Positions 36,540-48,200 of a DNA stretch of 64,000 nt are shown here, piece by piece. The position numbers and the translations under genes were made by a program. The stretch comes from Diorhabda sublineata (lineage: Eukaryota; Arthropoda; Insecta; Coleoptera; Chrysomelidae). The stretch's first letter is position 1, and the number at the start of each line of letters is the position of its first letter. Where the stretch lies: assembly GCF_026230105.1 (NCBI RefSeq), contig NC_079477.1, positions 12,343,001-12,407,000 of the forward strand. The letters are read 5' to 3'. The notes beneath the pieces were generated by a model, which saw only the letters and a program-made list of their open reading frames with translations, was not told the DNA's origin and ran no database searches.

Positions 36540-36895
36540 GTAACAGCCATAAATGAGACGTCGATAAAGAGAGCTAGGTTGAAGTAATGTTGTATTGAAG
36601 TTGTCCTATATGTCCTGTTTCATGAAAACAACAAGTTCAAATATTGCTCGTCAGCATAATGCTCCTTTCAGGTGTGTATAGACGAAGCTAGAGGTAATAG
36701 TCTGCCGTGGCCACCATAGCCATCAGATTTGAATCACACCTAACATGTATGGGAAACGATAGACTGTCGAATTTGCAAGTATGGTACAGTTAATTCATGA
36801 AGTTGAACTTGTTTGGGACGCGATGTCATAACCAGATATACATTTCTTACAAATGCTAACATTTATACTTGATGGCTATCACATTACAGAAAATT
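36540..36895 (+). pseudogene. Tc1-like transposase C-terminal fragment
   Basis: In shifting frames the plus strand gives QHNAP (from the QDNAxPH motif), SLPWPP followed by SDLNHT and HVWETIDCRICK, then QLIHEVELVWDAMS. These match the D-N-A-x-P-H, W-P-x-x-S-P-D-L-N-P-I-E-x-x-W and L-x-x-x-W-x-x-I-P blocks of Tc1 transposases. It is heavily decayed and lies right after the mariner copy at 35298-36046. Confidence 0.6.
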
Positions 36896-37884
36896 AACGT
36901 CGATAATATGATTTTAATGAAACAAATGTTCCTGCTGCTAAATACTAGACTGTCGAAATAGATCAAACTATGATATATGTCAAGAAAGTCAATTCAAGAA
37001 ATTATTAAGAATTATTATTAAAAGAAATTATAATCTATCGAGACATTCATATTTGTGAAATATAAAATGTGAACATTATTTATCATCATTCGTATCACTT
37101 GGCTATTGTTTCTAAAATGCATTAACAAAACTGTTAAAAGTATATTTAGCAATTTCAAAATCTGTGTTATTGGTGTTGTGAAAATTACGTTGAATTATTC
37201 GTGGATTTTTGATAAGGATTGCGACAAGAGTGTGTCTATTACTAATTCAATCGTCAACATTGTAAATTAAGAATTTCATCGTGTTCATACTAATAGATAA
37301 AGCATTCATTATCTTTTCACAAAGCTATGAAACAGAATCTCAAAGTTGTATTGGAAAAGAAATATTTATCAAATGGGGAAATTTATTCATCATACATCAG
37401 ATAATTGTTCTGTTTTAATTGATTTGCGATTTCTATTTGTCATAATAGCATTTATATTCAGTCCTATCCTCGAAAAGCGAATAAAATAGAAAATTTAGGA
37501 TATAAAGAGTACAAACGTTCAAATAAAAACCATCTTTGAAACTCAGCGTTCAACTTTGCTATTTCTCACTTTGCTTAAAACAAAAAATAGTATTCACTAC
37601 TCTATCCAAACTGATTCAATTAACAAATTAATCAATATTCATTTTCCACATGTAAAATATTTCTTATTTGTCTCTGGTGATACAGTTTCCCAAGTATATT
37701 AGCGTGTTCTAAGTAAAAATTGATTCTTTTTGTCTATGTGTTTAATCTAAATAAATTCAATCAAATGCTGATTATTACTAATCATATAAATAAATTTTTG
37801 GTGACTGGTATATAGAAATAATTCAATTACATTTAATTACAAAATTCGAGAGATAAATTGCTTATTTTCATTTTAATTCGTATT
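36896..37884. other. Spacer, nothing recognised
   Basis: No frame or repeat could be assigned. Confidence 0.4.
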
Positions 37885-37936
37885 TCAACAAACCAAATAT
37901 TTCCGATTGTAGTTCTCGTCCACATTTACACTCACA

Positions 37937-38048
37937 TATAATAGATGCAAACCTAAAATACCCATCGCGAAAACTAGAAGTACTGCACTGTATTTCCGAT
38001 TAAATGCATCGGCCCATATTACGAGGTAGCTCGAGGAATCAAACACAG
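37937..38048 (-). CDS. Possible internal exon of a membrane protein
   Basis: The minus strand has an acceptor-like GACTTTATCTTCAG followed by coding VFDSSSYLVIWADAFNRKYS and a hydrophobic stretch SAVLLVFAMGILGLHLLYV. A strong donor-like TTATAT|GTGAGTG then follows. The hydrophobic stretch could be one transmembrane helix. The FDSSS plus helix layout recalls the end of SLC43-type transporters, but I cannot confirm that. Without splicing, a 73-codon frame 37885-38106 runs through. It could be chance. Confidence 0.25.
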
Positions 38049-38106
38049 CTGAAGATAAAGTCAACAAGACTGGAATGTGTTGACAGAACAGCTTTATTAT
38101 CATCAA

Positions 38107-39117
38107 CGTATTAACTTACAATACATTTTATTACATTTATATACTCGGTTATGCAATATAATACCGAGAGAGTAAGAAATTTGGATTAAATTTCTCCTAT
38201 ACTATATTATATTGGAACTCGAAACTATTTGTTACATACAATTATAATGTATACGGATTCTTCCAATTTGATCTTAATAAATTTCCAAAATATTTAGAAG
38301 TGGGCCTCCATCCCAAACTTACTAAAATAATTTTTTGCTGCACTTCAGATCCTTTTAGGGGGTAAAATGAGTTATATATAAGGTGGGGGAACATTTTTTT
38401 AAGGGGTGATCGGAAAAAAAATTAATTTCATTTTTAATATCATTTTAGTTTAATGTTTCATAATTACTTCGTACGTCAATAAAAAATAATTTATTTCTTA
38501 TTACGAATTATCAACAATTACAAAATAATTAACAACTACATTTAATATGAAAATCGCGAATCACTGTAGCCAACGCATGCAAGCGATCAGTGTAGTTAGC
38601 ATAACGGTGTCTAAACAGAAATTCCGCGATGTAACATGTGAGATTCATTCTTCCAAATTATCTTCTACCCAACTGATTATTTAGGAAAGTTGGAATTCTT
38701 CGTTTATAACAAACATTTACTTTTTTTCCTCCAATCCGATATCGAATCGACGATTCACCATTCACACCATTCACATTCTATTTTTAATCACATTGAAGTT
38801 TGTTTATTGTGTTGAAATTTCGACATGATAATAAAAATTATCTACTTTTTTAACAATTTCTCAGTTGCAATTACCAAAGTGCTTCATTTTTAGTATCCTT
38901 CAATTTGTGGCATAAGGTTCCACTCACACCCCACTCATTGATTTTTATGAAAAATTTCGAAGGGTATGTAAGACACCCCCTCAGTCTGTTTTAACCGTCT
39001 CGTTATAAAATCGATCCAATGATGACAAAAGTTGCCTCTGGTTATTGAGTAAAAATTGACAAGTTGCCACTTGGTTCAATTAATGTATTTTATATTCGTT
39101 TCGAAATAGCAAGAACT
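38107..39117. other. Spacer, nothing recognised
   Basis: No frame or repeat could be assigned. Confidence 0.4.
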
Positions 39118-39726
39118 ACGATTTTCCAAAGAAGACGTTAATTGGGCTGACGAATAATGGGGCTCCGTAATCTTTTCAAATGGAAGCAGAGGGCGTCTGT
39201 ATGGTACAGATAGAAGAGGACGTGTCTACAGAAGACCTGGAGAAAGATTCGCGCATTGTTGCAAAAAAGAGGCTTTTGGAGGGAGGTTCCTGGATGGTTT
39301 TGGCATGCAATTGAATGGAATCAAAAGGCAGGTTGGTTTTTATTTGAACTTGTGGTAGGGGGATTAACGGCGAACCAATACATCGAAGAAATGTCACGTC
39401 GTTCCTTAGACAGTTTCATCGACGAAAGATTTATCCTAATGTAGAACAATGATCGTCCACATACTGCAGGTTCCGTGAGGTAGTATTTACAGGATGTCGA
39501 AAATGCCGCCATGGATTGGCCAGCGCGTAACTTGGACTTAAGTCCTATCGAGAATTTAAGGGAAGAACTTGTGAGAAGAGCTCGGGCTAGAAATCCTAGA
39601 CCAGCCACGAAATCGGAACTTAAAATATCATTCACTAAAAAATAGGAAAATATCGAACAAGATCGAGTGAAGAAATTTATTCGATTCATAAAAATACGAT
39701 TGGAAATTGTTATTAGGGAACACTAA
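39118..39726 (+). pseudogene. Tc1-like transposase, C-terminal two thirds
   Basis: Across several frames the plus strand reads VNWADE, SVIFSNGSRGRLYGTDRRGR, VYRRPGERFAHCC, GLTANQYIEEMSRRSLDSFI, NNDRPHTAGSV, AAMDWPARNLDLSPIENL, RRARARNPRPATKSELK and ENIEQDRVKKFIRFI. This order is that of Tc1 transposases from the first catalytic aspartate to near the C-terminus. The first aspartate (FSDES) is asparagine here. In the second motif QDNA has become stop-NND, while SPIE keeps the glutamate. The N-terminal DNA-binding part is missing. Confidence 0.88.
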
Positions 39727-40388
39727 ATATTGATGGGTTAATTTCGAATAAATTATTATTCTGACGAATTTAAACTTGTATTTTCTTTACTGTAAATCAT
39801 AACACCTTTCAATAGTTTAAGATTTAAGAAAGAATAGAGTCTCCAGTTTTTTTATTGACACTTTTCACCGCGAACGTACATTTTGAATCGATTTTTTTGC
39901 TTACAAGTGTATTTTCGCTATCTTAAATTTTTATTGTTAAAACTAATTGTTACTAACATGAATATTATTCTCAATAATTATTCTGATGAACTAGTTTGTA
40001 ATATCTTCACATTTTCTTCTTTTTAAAAGCTTGTATCGTTGGATATCATATTTTTTAAGTCAAACTAATTCTACTTGAACTACAGTCAAAATCAACTACT
40101 AAATGTGAAGATTCGTATGGATAAAGTAACAAAAACAACCCAATAGAAATTGAAAACAATTTGTTACAATGTCCAATACCCCTAAGAGAAAATACGAGAT
40201 ATTTCAGATATTCAATAAAAAGTGTGAGCAATATGGTTTCTCATGAATTGTTTCAAAAATGTATTATGCAATCAGTTCTCAGATTCTACCATTTTGTGGT
40301 ACAATTTATAGGAAATAAAGAGAAGCTTTTAAATAATAATATCATACTATAATCGGCAAAAACTGAAATTTAATGTGAACAAAATATT
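39727..40388. other. 3' flank of the SPEF1-like gene
   Basis: This is downstream of the minus-strand gene. No genomic A-rich tract or clear AATAAA was seen directly after its stop, so there is no visible mark of a retrocopy and the transcript end is open. Confidence 0.4.
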
Positions 40389-41066
40389 CTAGAATATATT
40401 ATTAAAAAATCGTGATTTTGGTGACATTAAATTTGAGGTGGATTCTCCAGTAGTATTAATAATAGACTGTATTTGTTGCGTTAAATCCTTAATTCTCTCA
40501 TCCTTAATAGCTAATAACTTTTCCAAATGGTCTACCTTATTGGTTAAGAGAGTAATGGTTTCCTGTTTTTCAGCAATTTCTTTTTCCATTTTCTCAAATG
40601 TTTCTACTGGCACTAATTTTCTGTCTATCATTTCAGTACCGTTATTAATTTTAATAGGAACTACATCTTCCTTCGAAAAATTCGTCGTATCTTCTATATA
40701 ATATACTTTATCGTCCGCTTCTTTATCACCACATGCTTCTTTACTTTCTACTTTTGATTTTATCATCGCCAATAACTGTCCTATGGCGCCCGGTTTTCCA
40801 TTCACTAGATCTTCTTTGTTTTTCTTGGTGAGGTTTATGCGTAATTTATTCAGAACTCTTCGGTTTAGAGTATCCCAGTTTATCATTTTGTTAGAGAAGG
40901 CATTTCCGGGACTATAATTATGAAGATCAACTAACTTTGGGTAGTGCTGTTTCAGGATCTCTGCTAATGGTACAGCATCCGAAAAATCTCTATTTAGGTT
41001 TCTTTTGGGACGACTAATAACGTGACTGTCAATCCATTTATATAGGTCTTCATAATCGATATCCAT
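40389..41066 (-). CDS. Spef1: SPEF1/CLAMP-like calponin-homology protein
   Basis: SPEF1 (CLAMP) is a microtubule-binding and bundling protein of cilia and flagella. Starting at ATG 41064-41066 (MDIDYEDLYKWID) the product is 225 residues, close to vertebrate SPEF1. An in-frame ATG 11 codons upstream is less likely because the family begins directly before the Y-x-W helix. Residues 5-107 form the CH-like domain: YKWIDSHVISRPKRNLNRDF, SDAVPLAEILKQHYPKLVDL, HNYSPGNAF, INWDTLNRRVLNKL and KPGAIGQLL. The RPKRNLxRDFSDxV block is diagnostic. A polar linker follows, then a heptad-rich coiled coil at about 155-203. The stop is TAG. There is no frame damage and no intron in the ORF. It probably acts in sperm flagella or sensory cilia. 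It lies within the inferred labial intron, same strand. Confidence 0.93.
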   Translation of the reverse strand: MDIDYEDLYKWIDSHVISRPKRNLNRDFSDAVPLAEILKQHYPKLVDLHNYSPGNAFSNKMINWDTLNRRVLNKLRINLTKKNKEDLVNGKPGAIGQLLAMIKSKVESKEACGDKEADDKVYYIEDTTNFSKEDVVPIKINNGTEMIDRKLVPVETFEKMEKEIAEKQETITLLTNKVDHLEKLLAIKDERIKDLTQQIQSIINTTGESTSNLMSPKSRFFNNIF

Positions 41067-41769
41067 TTTAACAAAAAAAAATGATTTAGTCGTAACCAAA
41101 ATACAAAATTCGGGAAAAATTTGTGTAAAATGTCAATTATTGACACTTATATTTATCAATATGACAGAAATGTGAGATAGAAGTTCTGACTAGATTCCAC
41201 ACTTATTATGAATAATAATTACAGTACAAATGTGAGAGATTATGTCTAAACCTGAGTGTTGATTATGTAATGACACAAATGATTACAATCAGAAAACAGC
41301 AAACTGTTGTCATCACAGGAAAGTATTCAGTCTTAGACCATACATGGACTGCTTCATGGTTTTCCGATTCTTCTGCAAGAATTGAAAACAATTTCAATCC
41401 TGAATGTTTGACGTTGATCCTGATAGATGTTTTAACACTTTTAAAGAAAATTTTATTCGCTACTTAGAGGACAATATCCTTTAAACGGTCAAATGGAATA
41501 AGCGAATGAATCATTCATGATCCAATGAGACCTGATTCATTGTGTGTATTATGAAATAGCATATCAATATCCTGAGTTTTGATTTAGAGCCTTAAACAGC
41601 CACAGTTTATCATATTTCTTCCAGCCAAAGAAAACAGAGGCAATTAAAGCGGTGTGGCACCATGTGAGGTAAATAATTATGTCGTAATCTTTCAGCTGAT
41701 AGCGGTGTTTCCTAAAGTAGTAGTATTTCAAAGACGGTAATTTCAGTATAAATGGGAATTTCTATTATA
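41067..41769. other. 5' flank of the SPEF1-like gene
   Basis: This is upstream of the minus-strand gene and should contain its promoter. No TATA box or obvious motif could be tied to a start site. The plus frame 41270-41467 has no recognisable features. Confidence 0.4.
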
Positions 41770-43925
41770 CAGGGTGTTTTAAGTCTCAATAAAAGGTGAC
41801 CCTGTCTCTAGAATAGGCAGAATACTAAAAAATATTTGGGGTTGAAGAAAAATACATTTTTCACGATTTTGTCGCAACTACTGGCAACATTCTATTGAAA
41901 TTTTATACGAATATATTTTGGAAGCTAATACATCCAATGAATTTATTTTTATGTCTGCCTCTCATAGAGAGCGCTAGTTACACGGTTTATACAAAGTGAT
42001 ATTGAATATAACTTTTTCAATATTAGATTTAGTGAACATAAACATCATTTAATTTAACACCAAAAGCTACTCTTGATAAAACTTGAAATCAACTTGAAAA
42101 TTATGAATTAATAACCGATGCTGGTGTGAAGTAATAATAAATGTATCAATTAAACAAAAAATCACAGTGTGAAAATAGCATAAAATTTAATTCAATTTGA
42201 GTAGGTGTTCAAAATGTCAGCCGTTTTCACTAATAGAGAAGCCTATCCTTTTTTTCTCAAGAATCCACTAATCTTCTAAATAGTTGAGATTCTGCTATGG
42301 GGTCATTAAAGTGATGTCGAATTCTGGTTCAATTATTGAGGTGAATTTACCTCTGTAGCATAAACTTTTTCTTTAAGATACGAATAAATTGTGTAATCCA
42401 AGGGATTTAAATCGCATAACCGAGGAGGCTAATGAATCGGAGCTTCTGCACCTCTACCAATCCATCGATTTGGAAAACAGTTCTCAACCAACTACGACAC
42501 CTTCTATCAAAGTACGGTGGAGCTCCATCGTGCATAAAAAATAGAGATCTTCGCTCGGTTAACGCTAAATCTTCTAATATCTCAAATAAGTGATTGCTTA
42601 AAAAATCTAGGTACGTATCACCATTTCAATTTCCAGGTAGAATGTGATAACTTACTAATTTGTTACCTAAAGTTGCTGCTCAAACATTAACTTTAAATGA
42701 GTGTTGGCAATGTGATACCCTTTTAACATGTGGATTCTCATCACACTAGGAGTGTGTGGCAACAGTTCTTGGACTTGTCTGTAATGATAAAGATGTAGCT
42801 GTTGCCCTTTAAGTATCCTCCAAGTACTCGAAGAAGATGTATTTGTTTGTCTTGCCACATTCCTTACGTTAATTGTTGGAATTTGATCGACTAAATTTAG
42901 TGCCAAATTTTCTTTATTAATGTTTCTTGTTGTTCATGGGCTACCAGAATTTATTTTTTCAGGTCTCACATTCCCAGTTTCTCGACAACGTCCTTCAATG
43001 ATTCTAAATGTATTTTTACTTGGTAAGTTTCTTCGAGGAACCTTTTCTGCATAACGCGTAACAGCTGCACTAGAATTTCCTGCACTCGCCTAATAACATT
43101 CAGTGTATTCAAAACTTGAGTAAATTTTGATTAACGATATCTAATTTAACAAATAACAAGGTTTCAGAAATGTAATTATTATTGACTCAATGTGATAACT
43201 ATCAATGAATGATAGTTTTCCATGGCAAACTCAGAGAAAATGCTATTACCGTGTAAAATTAAAGTCAAATAATTATGGCTACTCAGCTTTTGGGGACCTT
43301 AGTATGAAACAAACAATAGATTGAGTACCCGAACCGCATTAAATGATCATGAAATCATTGTTTTTTTTATACTAAGGCCTCCAATAGCAAGATTCTATAC
43401 TAATTAGACTGGATTTTGGTGAAATGCTACAAGGAACTAAAGCCGTCAGTCCCAATTTTTTTAAATATATCCGTTTTATCAATGGGGTCCCATTTACGCG
43501 ACAAAAAATTTTCAATTCAACTAATGCTTTCTGATTAATTATAATTAATAACGTTATCAATGCTTTATACCAGCTTCGATTCATAATTTTCAAATCAGAA
43601 TATTCCGAAAACGGTACACAGTATCGAGTTTTATCAAGAGTAGCTTTTTGGTATAAAATTGAATGTTGTTCAGGTTCACTTGAAATTTTGCTTAATAAAA
43701 CTAATATTGAGAAGTTATGTTCTATACTACTTGGTACGTACCGTGTAACTAGCGCCCCCTATGAGAGTCAGGCTTGAAAACAAATTCATTGGATGTATCA
43801 GCTTCCAAAACATATTGGTACAAAATTATAAAAAATGTGTATGATTTTTTTTGTTCAACGCCCTTTATCTTAAATACGGATGGCGTTACGAAAATTTTTT
43901 ACTGAGCATACACTAAATATTTTTG
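41770..43925 (-). mobile_element. Mariner-like element with terminal inverted repeats of several hundred bp
   Basis: The left end is CAGGGTGTTTTAAGTCTC, preceded by TA. Left bases about 41870-42140, inverted, match about 43540-43860. Shared pieces are ACCGTGTAACTAGCGC, AATTCATTGGATGTAT and TTTTATCAAGAGTAGC. The arms are therefore roughly 370 bp with indels. The right terminus is truncated by about 60 bp compared with the related copy ending at 15667. The element is about 2.15 kb and encodes a transposase on the minus strand between the arms. Confidence 0.85.
42240..42906 (-). pseudogene. Mariner-like transposase, frameshifted
   Basis: The N-terminal frame (42667-42906) reads LNLVDQIPTINVRNVARQTN and STWRILKGQQLHLYHYRQVQ, then QELLPH: a helix-turn-helix of the mariner-like group. 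The catalytic half follows further left in other frames: FMHDGAPPYFDRRCRSWL near 42490-42540 (the HDGAPPH motif with its aspartate), then QIDGLVEVQKL in place of the NRWIGRGGPI block, and a decayed L-N-P-L-D segment. The first catalytic box is deleted together with much of the centre. It is not active. Confidence 0.78.
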
Positions 43926-45004
43926 TCTGTGATATGTCTGTTTCCATAGCGTCTGTCAAGAGAGATTCCCTATTTTTGTAGATCTTTCGTGATGATTTGT
44001 CTAGATTTTAGGTGTCTTTTCTGTGAGGTAAAAATTTATTGTTTCCTCGTATTTCGGCTTCTCAAAATATTTCAATAAATTATGTAAAAATGTTAAATAT
44101 TTAATGCTTTATTCATAGAAAAGAGACCTAAAATCAAGAAAAATCATCACGAAAAGCATATAGCAAACTTTCAATCAACTTACTGATATCAGTGATTATT
44201 GAGTTCCCAGTGTAGAGAGCATTACACTTACATGATTATAGTTATAAGTTGACTTAATAGTACATTACGTTACTAAGAGTAGAAGGCTATCATTATTGTT
44301 GAGCCCAAATTCTTGCACTGCCGAGGCGTTTACCTCTGCTCCGAGTGACTTATACTGTTTTTACTTCAAGCGTAAAAATAATGCATTGAAATTCTTCTTC
44401 TTCAGACATTTTTACAATACACTTTTGAAAACTGACAAACATCAAATTAAATAAAAATTAAATGACAGTTCCTGCCTATTTGGTTACAACGCCCATGATA
44501 AGACGTTGCTATCGTTTCTGATTATTTTGTTACTAGTACAATAATGAGCGTTCATTATTTTACTACTAAAAGAATAGGTTATTTCTACGATCTGTGTAGC
44601 CGAAAATAATATAGATATTATTAAACGCTTGAAGAAAAATAGTTTTTTATATTCAAAAAAAGTGCAAAGTGTGTAAGCGAGTGAACTTAAGTCTAAATAA
44701 ATCTATTATCTGTTGATGATCTGTTTTAAACAGAAAATCCATTTGATTAAGATGATCAATGTGTATCTTGCTCTATTTTCACTCTGCTATTCACTTGTAG
44801 TAACAGTGATTACATAGTATATATACATACATAAACATACTATAAAATGACGTCGAAACTACCAGTAATTGCCACTCTCTCACTACTCAGCAATTACCAC
44901 CAAACATTAATTTCGGTCAATTATTGGGTTTCCATATGCTATAAACAGTTTTTTAGGTTCATGGTCAAACTGTAGTGAGTGATGGATAATATTCGTAAAT
45001 AGCA
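43926..45004. other. Spacer with possible decayed coding
   Basis: The minus strand at about 44290-44410 opens MSEEEEFQCIIFTLEVKTV and then stops. It cannot be assigned. Nothing else was recognised. Confidence 0.35.
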
Positions 45005-45215
45005 TAGGCTCTTTGATGTAGGAAGAACGATCTGGAGAACTTATTGTTGTAACTGAAGACATGGCACAAAAAATTGAGAAAGAAGTTCACCGAAACAAGA
45101 GCTTCTATACTGAAGAAATTCACCAAGAATTTCCAGAACTTTAACAAGCTTTAATACAAAAAGTTTCTACTATATGGTTGTCAAATATGTGGACAGCAGA
45201 TAGAATGAGATAGAA
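45005..45215 (+). pseudogene. Mariner-type transposase N-terminal fragment
   Basis: The plus strand reads ERSGELIVVTEDMAQKIEKE followed by NKSFYTEEIHQEFPEL, a stop, then QALIQKVSTIWLSNMW. This follows the mariner linker and second helix-turn-helix (RSGRPxVVTEDLVxxV, RRFTIxxLxxxFPxIS). About 70 codons remain. The catalytic part is not found downstream. Confidence 0.6.
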
Positions 45216-48200
45216 AATCTGTTGCCACGACTAGAGAAATGTTTAATGATGAATATGAGAAAGATTCATTTTGTTTTTGAAGTTTTGAAATGTAATAGTA
45301 GTATTATAATAAAATGAGCTGACAATTTTGAGAGAAAAATGGATACACTGATTTATTGAATTAAGGAACTTTTTTATGAAAACAAATATAGAAACTGTTC
45401 TAGGAGAAGGTAAAAATTTCGGCCTCTCATTTATTTGTTTCAATAGTTCAATAGGAAAGTCATTTCGGTGGAACAAGTAAAATTACCTTATAATCATATT
45501 TTGGTAAGACGTTTTCTTTCAAAAACAACTATGATATGAAATTTCAGAGATGAATAAAATATTTCCCTTGCTATTAGATTAACCACACTATATTAATAGT
45601 TCACAATCATCGTTTCAGAAATTATTTATGATTACTTTCGAGAGCGCGGCTCTTTATGCATTACATTTTAACCCCTGAAAGCTTTTAGTAACAGAAACAT
45701 TATCAGTGTGCGTGGATCTCAACTAACTGCCATTCAAATTTGACATTGGTCACATGTATATAGCTTATTTTTATATTTATTTGAATTTATGAATATAATA
45801 AAAAATTACAGCTATGGCTTACGTTTCTTTGTTGCCATTTCCACAATATTTCTGCATAGATAGAGAAATATTCATAAAATATGTCTCGAAATTGACCATA
45901 AAAAATCCTAATCAATTTAAGGGTAGGGTGATGTAAATCATTCTGTTAAATATATGGTTTCAGGGTCTAGTAAGACATATATCGAAATCGAAATCCTTAT
46001 TAAGTCTTTCTTCAAGTGAATTTTGTCCGAGAAACGGTATTTTCACTATATACTTACCAAAATCTTCCTTGTGTATAGTTTGGTTAAAATAATTTTTGTA
46101 GTACTGGTCTGCAGCCAGCATGACAAAATTTCATCACCTGCTTATCTAAGATATTACATTGCAATTAACGTTGCTTTAAAATGAAACATTGAAACTCACA
46201 TTTCCTCCAATCACTTATTCTTATTTTATGTTGTGGAAATGGGCATATTCACTTTCGTTAGAATTATGATCCGCTGAACAAATTTCGTGAATATTGAGTG
46301 TTCAAAAAACATCAGTGATAATTTTTCAATTATTTTAGTGAAAATTAGTCAAGACTATAAAATTCACTGTTTGTGTTTGTACACTTAATTTTAGAAACAT
46401 TTTCTCAGTGGAAAAATTGTTTTGTAAACCACCAATAAGGTTCTAATAAGACTCTGCAATTAGCATACTAGATATTAATATTGTTATAACTGCCATTATA
46501 GTCCGGGAGAGGTCAATGCTGCTGAGCAATCATAGAGTCAAAGATGAAACAGTGGTATTCTTATGCCTTTTGAGCCACTGAATTGAAATATGGGCGTCGT
46601 TTTTGCGAAAAACTGATACGGTATGTTTAAATCACTATTGTTTAAGCAAATTATGAACAAATGGCTTTTTCGTTGCGCTGCAACTTTGAAAAAGCGCTCA
46701 ATTGTCAATCGCGATAAGTGAAAAACGCCGGACTTACACTAATATCGAAGTAGAACAATTTGTAGAGTAATGTTCAAAAAACAAGTACGATTTTTCAATT
46801 TTAAAAAATATTCAGTTGGTGAAAAGTTATTAACAAGAGACAAGAGACCTTGTCTTCTTGAAATTGGCCATATTTGCATTGAAAAAATTGTCAGAACCGA
46901 TAAAAAAAAACCACAAAACGCCGAGCATATCTGGATTCTATTTGCTTGAGATACAAAAATAAGCGAACATAATCATTTGAAATCAGCACATAGGATGAGG
47001 CTACGTAGCATTACTATCAAATCGCCCAACAGCTACTTAATAATATTCATGATGACCAGATACTATCATAATTAATGAAGTTGATATAATTATTAATTAT
47101 ATGGCCCGATTTGACTTGTAAATTATTCATAGGATCTTGATTAATCAGTTGGTTCATAACATATACATTATTGAATTAGTAAAATCATTATTCCTAACAC
47201 ATCGCACTGTTCACTCATGAAACAGCAACGTATAAGTTGTTTGCCGTTGAACTTTTTCTATTTCGGGTGACGTTATACTGATTTCAATATTTTATAATTA
47301 CTAGTTGTAAATTAATGGTAATAAATAAATGGTGATAGAGTTCAATACCCTTACTTTCCCTGATGCTAGTCTCGTTCAAAAATTACATGGTAGCCATATT
47401 GGCCCATGTAAAAATAGACAAAGAAACCATATTCGGAGAGAGTTTGGGCCTACAGAGCTAACTGACTCAAGTGGAATATCGATCTCATGATAATATTCAA
47501 TTTGCCAAATTAATTGAAGAAGCTGCTTTTACTACTTCTAGTGACAAGGCTTCAAATATATACACAACACTTTATTCAAATTAAAATTTGTCTTCAGTAA
47601 CTAACAACTGACGGAAATTCAATATAATAACTTACGGAGTTCAGCAATAGAGATTAACTGCCCAATTTTACCCAAATTGTGGAACCATATGAATCATATC
47701 ATAAAGAAATTGTTATGATCAATTATCAAAAGATAATTTACAAAATCTTTACTTTGTATCAAAATGAGGTTGCAATGGATCACATTTACAGTATGAACAG
47801 AAGTTTGACAATATGGCGCGATCGAAAGAAAATATGCTAATCATCTATATTTTGTCAATACAACTAATATTTATACATAATGAAACTGTACCGTCTACTA
47901 AAAGCCTAGCCCTTCCTCACCGAGATATTGTTAACCATCATTAAAACAAGAGACATCTCATGAAACTACAAAACTATCGAGATTGGTAGTTCAAGATGTA
48001 TACACCAACAACAGCAGTTCCAATGGAAGGACAATCTAAACTCAACTATGGTTGATGGAAAGATGATCAATAACTTAGCTAAGACGGCATCTACTATATG
48101 TCGCTATATTTGCGCAACAACATCCACAGAATTTAACAAAATAAAATTCTGCATATTAAAATTGATTGCTTAAAAAAACTCACGTAGAGCATTTCCTGTT

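Noticed and set aside
40438..40701. 87-codon plus-strand frame
   Set aside because: It is antisense to the well-supported SPEF1-like coding sequence.
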